Shown piece after piece: positions 5,278-7,889 of a stretch of 7,889 nt of DNA. The translations under genes were made by a program, and so were the position numbers. Numbering within the stretch: the first letter of the stretch is position 1; each line of letters begins with the position of its first letter. The notes beneath the pieces are model-generated. The model was not told the origin of the DNA and did not search any database. It was given only the letters and a program-made list of their open reading frames with translations. Source of the stretch: an uncultured Flavobacteriales bacterium (GTDB lineage: Bacteria; Bacteroidota; Bacteroidia; Flavobacteriales_D; Sanyastnellaceae); contig CALKYI010000083.1 in the NCBI GenBank assembly GCA_938003665.1, positions 1 through 7,889 on the forward strand, in the 5' to 3' direction.

Positions 5278-6858
5278 TCACCAATTTCGTTCTTCAAGGA
5301 CACGATTGAGCCGAATACCGCACTCCATCCGCCACCAGTTTTCCGTTCCAAGGGTTCCGGTGCGGTGGTTTTGCATCGCGCGGACAAACACCTGCTGCCC
5401 GTCGAGTCGTGGAATATCGTGTCCTACATCGACCCACCAAAGCCGCTGGGTGATCAGGTCTGTGTCGCCGGCCAGGCCATCACCGGTGTAGCCCAATTCC
5501 ACGCCGTAATCCGCAGGCCGTGTGACGTACGAGAGCAGGGGGTTGGAGCCGATGCTGAAGGCGGGCTCTTTGTCGAGTTCAACGGCTTCATCTGCCCCCT
5601 GTTGCCTCAGGACGACCCCCGCGTGTGCACTCCAGGCGCCGCGTTCCCATCGAACGTGGGCACGGCCTTCGATGAAGTTGCTGCCCGCTGGATGCGCGAG
5701 CGGTTGGCGGTTGTGGGTCCAACTTTGCGCGGGCGCAGCGTGTGCATAGGTATACGGGCGGACGGCACAGGCCTCAACAACCGCTCCCCATCCATTCGAC
5801 GGATGCTGCCAGGATGCGGTTCCCAGCAACCCCCACTTGTTGGCCCACCATTGGTCGGGATTGAATACTTGGCTTACGACCAGTTCATCCAGCATCAGCT
5901 GGCCGTAGAACTGGAGGGTTTTGTTGGCCCATGCGGGCACCCAGGCCAGCGCTGCACCAATGAGGGCATTGTCTGCCGAACCCAAGGCGTACTCAGCAGG
6001 GCGAAAGGCGACTACCGGCAGCGCGTACACCGGCTCAAATCGGGATGTGTAGCCGCTGTCGTTGGCCAACCACGTGACCGCGCCAAACAACGTGCCCGTC
6101 CATCCCGGGGCAATTTCCACGTCAATGGCGTGACTCGCCAGCCAACTGCCCCGTTTGTTGACGTAGGCGCCCGGGCTCAGTTGTCCGGATCCCGGAAAGT
6201 CGGCCGGACTGCCTAACGTGCGGTGCTGGGTGTGCCCAATCATGTGCACATAGTGAATGCGTTCGGTATTTAACACGACCCGCGCGAACGGTAGCGGTGC
6301 TGCCTGCCGGTCCAGCCACAGCGAGCGCCAGCCTTTGCCCCAATGGTGACGTCGGTTGCCGGCTTCAATCGCCAGTGATTGGCTGACGGTGTAGCCGACG
6401 GTGCCCACCACGCGGGCGAGGGCAATGTCTGCTTGGTTCGGATTCCAGGCCCAGCCCATGCCGTCCCAGGTGCCCCATTGCCATGCCTCGTTCCAATCAT
6501 CTGCACTGACCCCGGCAACGCGCCAGTGCTCAGCATGACCGTGGGTATACCACCGATCGTGTGACCAGTCCCAGGTCATGCCCAGTTGCCAACCGGTTCC
6601 GCCGGCGGAAGGCCAATTCCAAAAGGCACCCCGCAACAAGGCGCCGGGACTGTACTGTAAGGCTCCGAAGCCTTGAACGTCCAGTTCACGGTTGGTGGTG
6701 TCGTTCGAGTGCTCAACTGCGGGCCAAAAGCCCGTCGCCCCGGGCGTCCATGCGCCGACTTTCCATCGCTCGCTGACGAGCTCTTGAGCGTAACCAAGCA
6801 ATGGTTGGCCCAAGCAGGCGATAATCATTAATGTAATAAGAAGACGGGCGCGCGTCAT
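5278..6858 (-). CDS. Outer-membrane beta-barrel protein, Wzi capsule-assembly / RemB-like
   Basis: A 526-residue exported protein. Residues 1-25 are a signal peptide (basic start, hydrophobic core 6-22, likely cleavage after GYA at 24). The mature part is rich in Trp, Tyr and Gly with alternating hydrophobic stretches and ends in Trp, as expected for an outer-membrane barrel. Family-like motifs are GNRRHHWGKGWRSLWLD (167-183), LQFYGQLMLDELV (315-327), WWANKWGLLG (337-346), VRPYTYAHAAP (366-376) and RQPLAHPAGSNFIE (384-397). These resemble Bacteroidota capsule-assembly Wzi-like and gliding protein RemB sequences; Wzi binds capsular polysaccharide at the cell surface. Its exact role here is uncertain. 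I choose the ATG at 6858 over an in-frame TTG at 6873, because TTG would add five residues (MYLVG) in front of a normal signal peptide. It starts 15 bases after a lipid-linked sugar transferase gene, which supports a surface glycan role. It ends 47 bases before ctaB. Confidence 0.8.
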   Translation of the reverse strand: MTRARLLITLMIIACLGQPLLGYAQELVSERWKVGAWTPGATGFWPAVEHSNDTTNRELDVQGFGALQYSPGALLRGAFWNWPSAGGTGWQLGMTWDWSHDRWYTHGHAEHWRVAGVSADDWNEAWQWGTWDGMGWAWNPNQADIALARVVGTVGYTVSQSLAIEAGNRRHHWGKGWRSLWLDRQAAPLPFARVVLNTERIHYVHMIGHTQHRTLGSPADFPGSGQLSPGAYVNKRGSWLASHAIDVEIAPGWTGTLFGAVTWLANDSGYTSRFEPVYALPVVAFRPAEYALGSADNALIGAALAWVPAWANKTLQFYGQLMLDELVVSQVFNPDQWWANKWGLLGTASWQHPSNGWGAVVEACAVRPYTYAHAAPAQSWTHNRQPLAHPAGSNFIEGRAHVRWERGAWSAHAGVVLRQQGADEAVELDKEPAFSIGSNPLLSYVTRPADYGVELGYTGDGLAGDTDLITQRLWWVDVGHDIPRLDGQQVFVRAMQNHRTGTLGTENWWRMECGIRLNRVLEERNW

Positions 6859-6873
6859 GCCCACAAGGTACAA

Positions 6874-7889
6874 TCAAGCCACAGCCGATTCGGAAGCGTC
6901 TTCTTCCTTCTGCTTTTTGATGGCCTCATTGAGGAGTTTGTCCCGGTGTTGGGCCAATTTGTGCTGGCCTTTGGTGCTGTTCAACACAGGAAGGAACCAA
7001 AGAAAGCTCAAGGCGAACAGGCCGAAGAACATGCCTTCTTCTTCCAACTGAGGGAAGAGGTAGGGCCGTGCCCAAGCGATGCACAAAATGCTCAGCGAGA
7101 AGATGTACACGAACAAGGACGTCTTGGCGTGGTTCCGCGTGCGCATCATCAACCGGTGGTGCAGGTGATTGCGGTCGGGACTGAATGGGCTGATTCCGCG
7201 TGCTGCACGCAAGCAGAACACCCGCAACGTGTCGACGAGCGGATACGCCAAAATGCTCATGGCAATGACCGGCTTTGAAATGCCGTTCCAAGCGTCAGGT
7301 ACCAAGTCTTGCGGAGTATTGATCACGTGGGTAGCCAACGAATAAGCCACGAGACCCACCAGCAACGATCCACTGTCGCCCAAGAATATCCGCGCTGGGG
7401 CGAAGTTGAATACCAAAAAGCCCACCATGGCTCCGGCCAAGGTCAAGGCAATGATGGCGTCAGGAATTTGGCCGGTATTCAAAAACCAAAAAGCGAAAGC
7501 GGACATGGCAATGACCGTATAGCCGCCGGCCAAACCATCCACCCCGTCGATGAGGTTCAGTGCGTTGACCACTACGATGTACACAAAAAGTGAAAAGACC
7601 AGAGAGAGTGCTTCCGGGAGCTCTTCGAGGCCAAACAAGCCGCCGAATGTTTCGATTTTGAAGCCTCCTACAGTGATAAGCATGAAGCCTACAGCTAGGT
7701 GCACCAACAATTTCTTCGTTGGAGCCAATCCGACGATATCATCTTTTAATCCCATAAAGAAGATGACCACGGTGCAAGCCGCCAAGGCTGAACCCGCCTG
7801 GAATACCGTTGTGGACGGAGCCGGGCCTACCGCAAGCCAGAAAAATGCATTGATCAGCAGTGCGGCGAAAATCATGACGCCTCCGATGG
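6874..7889 (-). CDS. MraY/WecA-type polyprenyl-phosphate sugar-1-phosphate transferase, N-terminus outside window
   Basis: An integral membrane enzyme of the MraY/WecA family, which transfers a sugar 1-phosphate (often GlcNAc-1-P) from a UDP-sugar to undecaprenyl phosphate to start envelope glycan synthesis. Counting from an in-frame ATG at 7875, 333 residues are seen. The motifs are GLKDDIVGLAPTKKL (42-56) with the Asp pair, VVNALNLIDGVDGLAGG (102-118), APARIFLGDSGSLLVG (159-174) and DRNHLHHRLMMR (234-245) with the catalytic-loop His residues. This last motif fits WecA/TagO-type enzymes better than MraY itself. The frame stays open upstream of 7875 to the edge and reads I-G-G-V before that Met, the conserved GGV.IF motif that normally lies some 40-50 residues into these proteins. 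The ATG is therefore internal and the gene is partial. The C-terminus carries a charged tail (about 304-333). It ends in TGA 15 bases before the Wzi-like gene. Confidence 0.93.
   Translation of the reverse strand, partial: IGGVMIFAALLINAFFWLAVGPAPSTTVFQAGSALAACTVVIFFMGLKDDIVGLAPTKKLLVHLAVGFMLITVGGFKIETFGGLFGLEELPEALSLVFSLFVYIVVVNALNLIDGVDGLAGGYTVIAMSAFAFWFLNTGQIPDAIIALTLAGAMVGFLVFNFAPARIFLGDSGSLLVGLVAYSLATHVINTPQDLVPDAWNGISKPVIAMSILAYPLVDTLRVFCLRAARGISPFSPDRNHLHHRLMMRTRNHAKTSLFVYIFSLSILCIAWARPYLFPQLEEEGMFFGLFALSFLWFLPVLNSTKGQHKLAQHRDKLLNEAIKKQKEEDASESAVA

Noticed and set aside
5212..6216. A 334-codon open frame on the plus strand
   Set aside because: It is antisense to the Wzi-like gene and the start of ctaB. 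It shows no domain, signal peptide or ordered hydrophobicity, so I treat it as a shadow frame.
6859..6873. TTG start at 6873 for the Wzi-like protein, abutting the transferase stop
   Set aside because: The ATG at 6858 begins a standard signal peptide; the extra residues MYLVG add nothing recognisable.

Overview
The window looks like a chromosomal segment of a Bacteroidota bacterium, most likely a moderately GC-rich member of the Flavobacteriales or a relative. The evidence is the gene order of the cytochrome oxidase cluster, the sequence style of its subunit III, IV and DUF420 proteins, a RemB/Wzi-like outer-membrane protein, and the absence of Shine-Dalgarno sequences at the starts I inspected, as is usual in this phylum. 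All nine genes are on the minus strand, so the window is transcribed from right to left. It is densely coding; the largest gap is 105 bases, and I see no RNA genes, mobile elements or CRISPR arrays.

Right part (about 7889-5278): an envelope polysaccharide pair. A MraY/WecA-type polyprenyl-phosphate sugar-1-phosphate transferase, cut off at its N-terminus by the window edge, is followed after 15 bases by a Trp-rich, signal-peptide-bearing outer-membrane beta-barrel protein of the Wzi capsule-assembly / RemB type.

Left part (about 5230-8): a cytochrome c oxidase accessory and assembly cluster in the order ctaB (heme O synthase), a short five-helix subunit III, a long subunit III, subunit IV, a SCO-family copper chaperone, a DUF420 (CtaM-like) membrane protein and a 77-residue CxxC membrane protein. 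Subunits I and II, which carry the hemes and CuA/CuB, are not here and must be encoded elsewhere. The products would make heme O (ctaB), supply the small integral subunits (III, III, IV), and help load copper or assemble the enzyme (SCO, DUF420, perhaps the CxxC protein).

The most unusual item is the SCO gene. It encodes a 411-residue protein with two tandem SCO/thioredoxin-like domains behind one membrane anchor. The C-terminal domain keeps the CPTIC motif and distal His. The N-terminal domain has lost all three copper ligands (Cys to Asp, Cys to Val, His to Asn) while keeping the surrounding fold signatures. Other points of interest are a roughly 70-residue insert in the short subunit III, a His-rich insert in the long one, a terminator-like hairpin plus promoter-like element between the two subunit III genes, and the small CxxC protein. 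I do not see a wholly new multi-gene system; most of the cluster is a familiar Bacteroidota arrangement.
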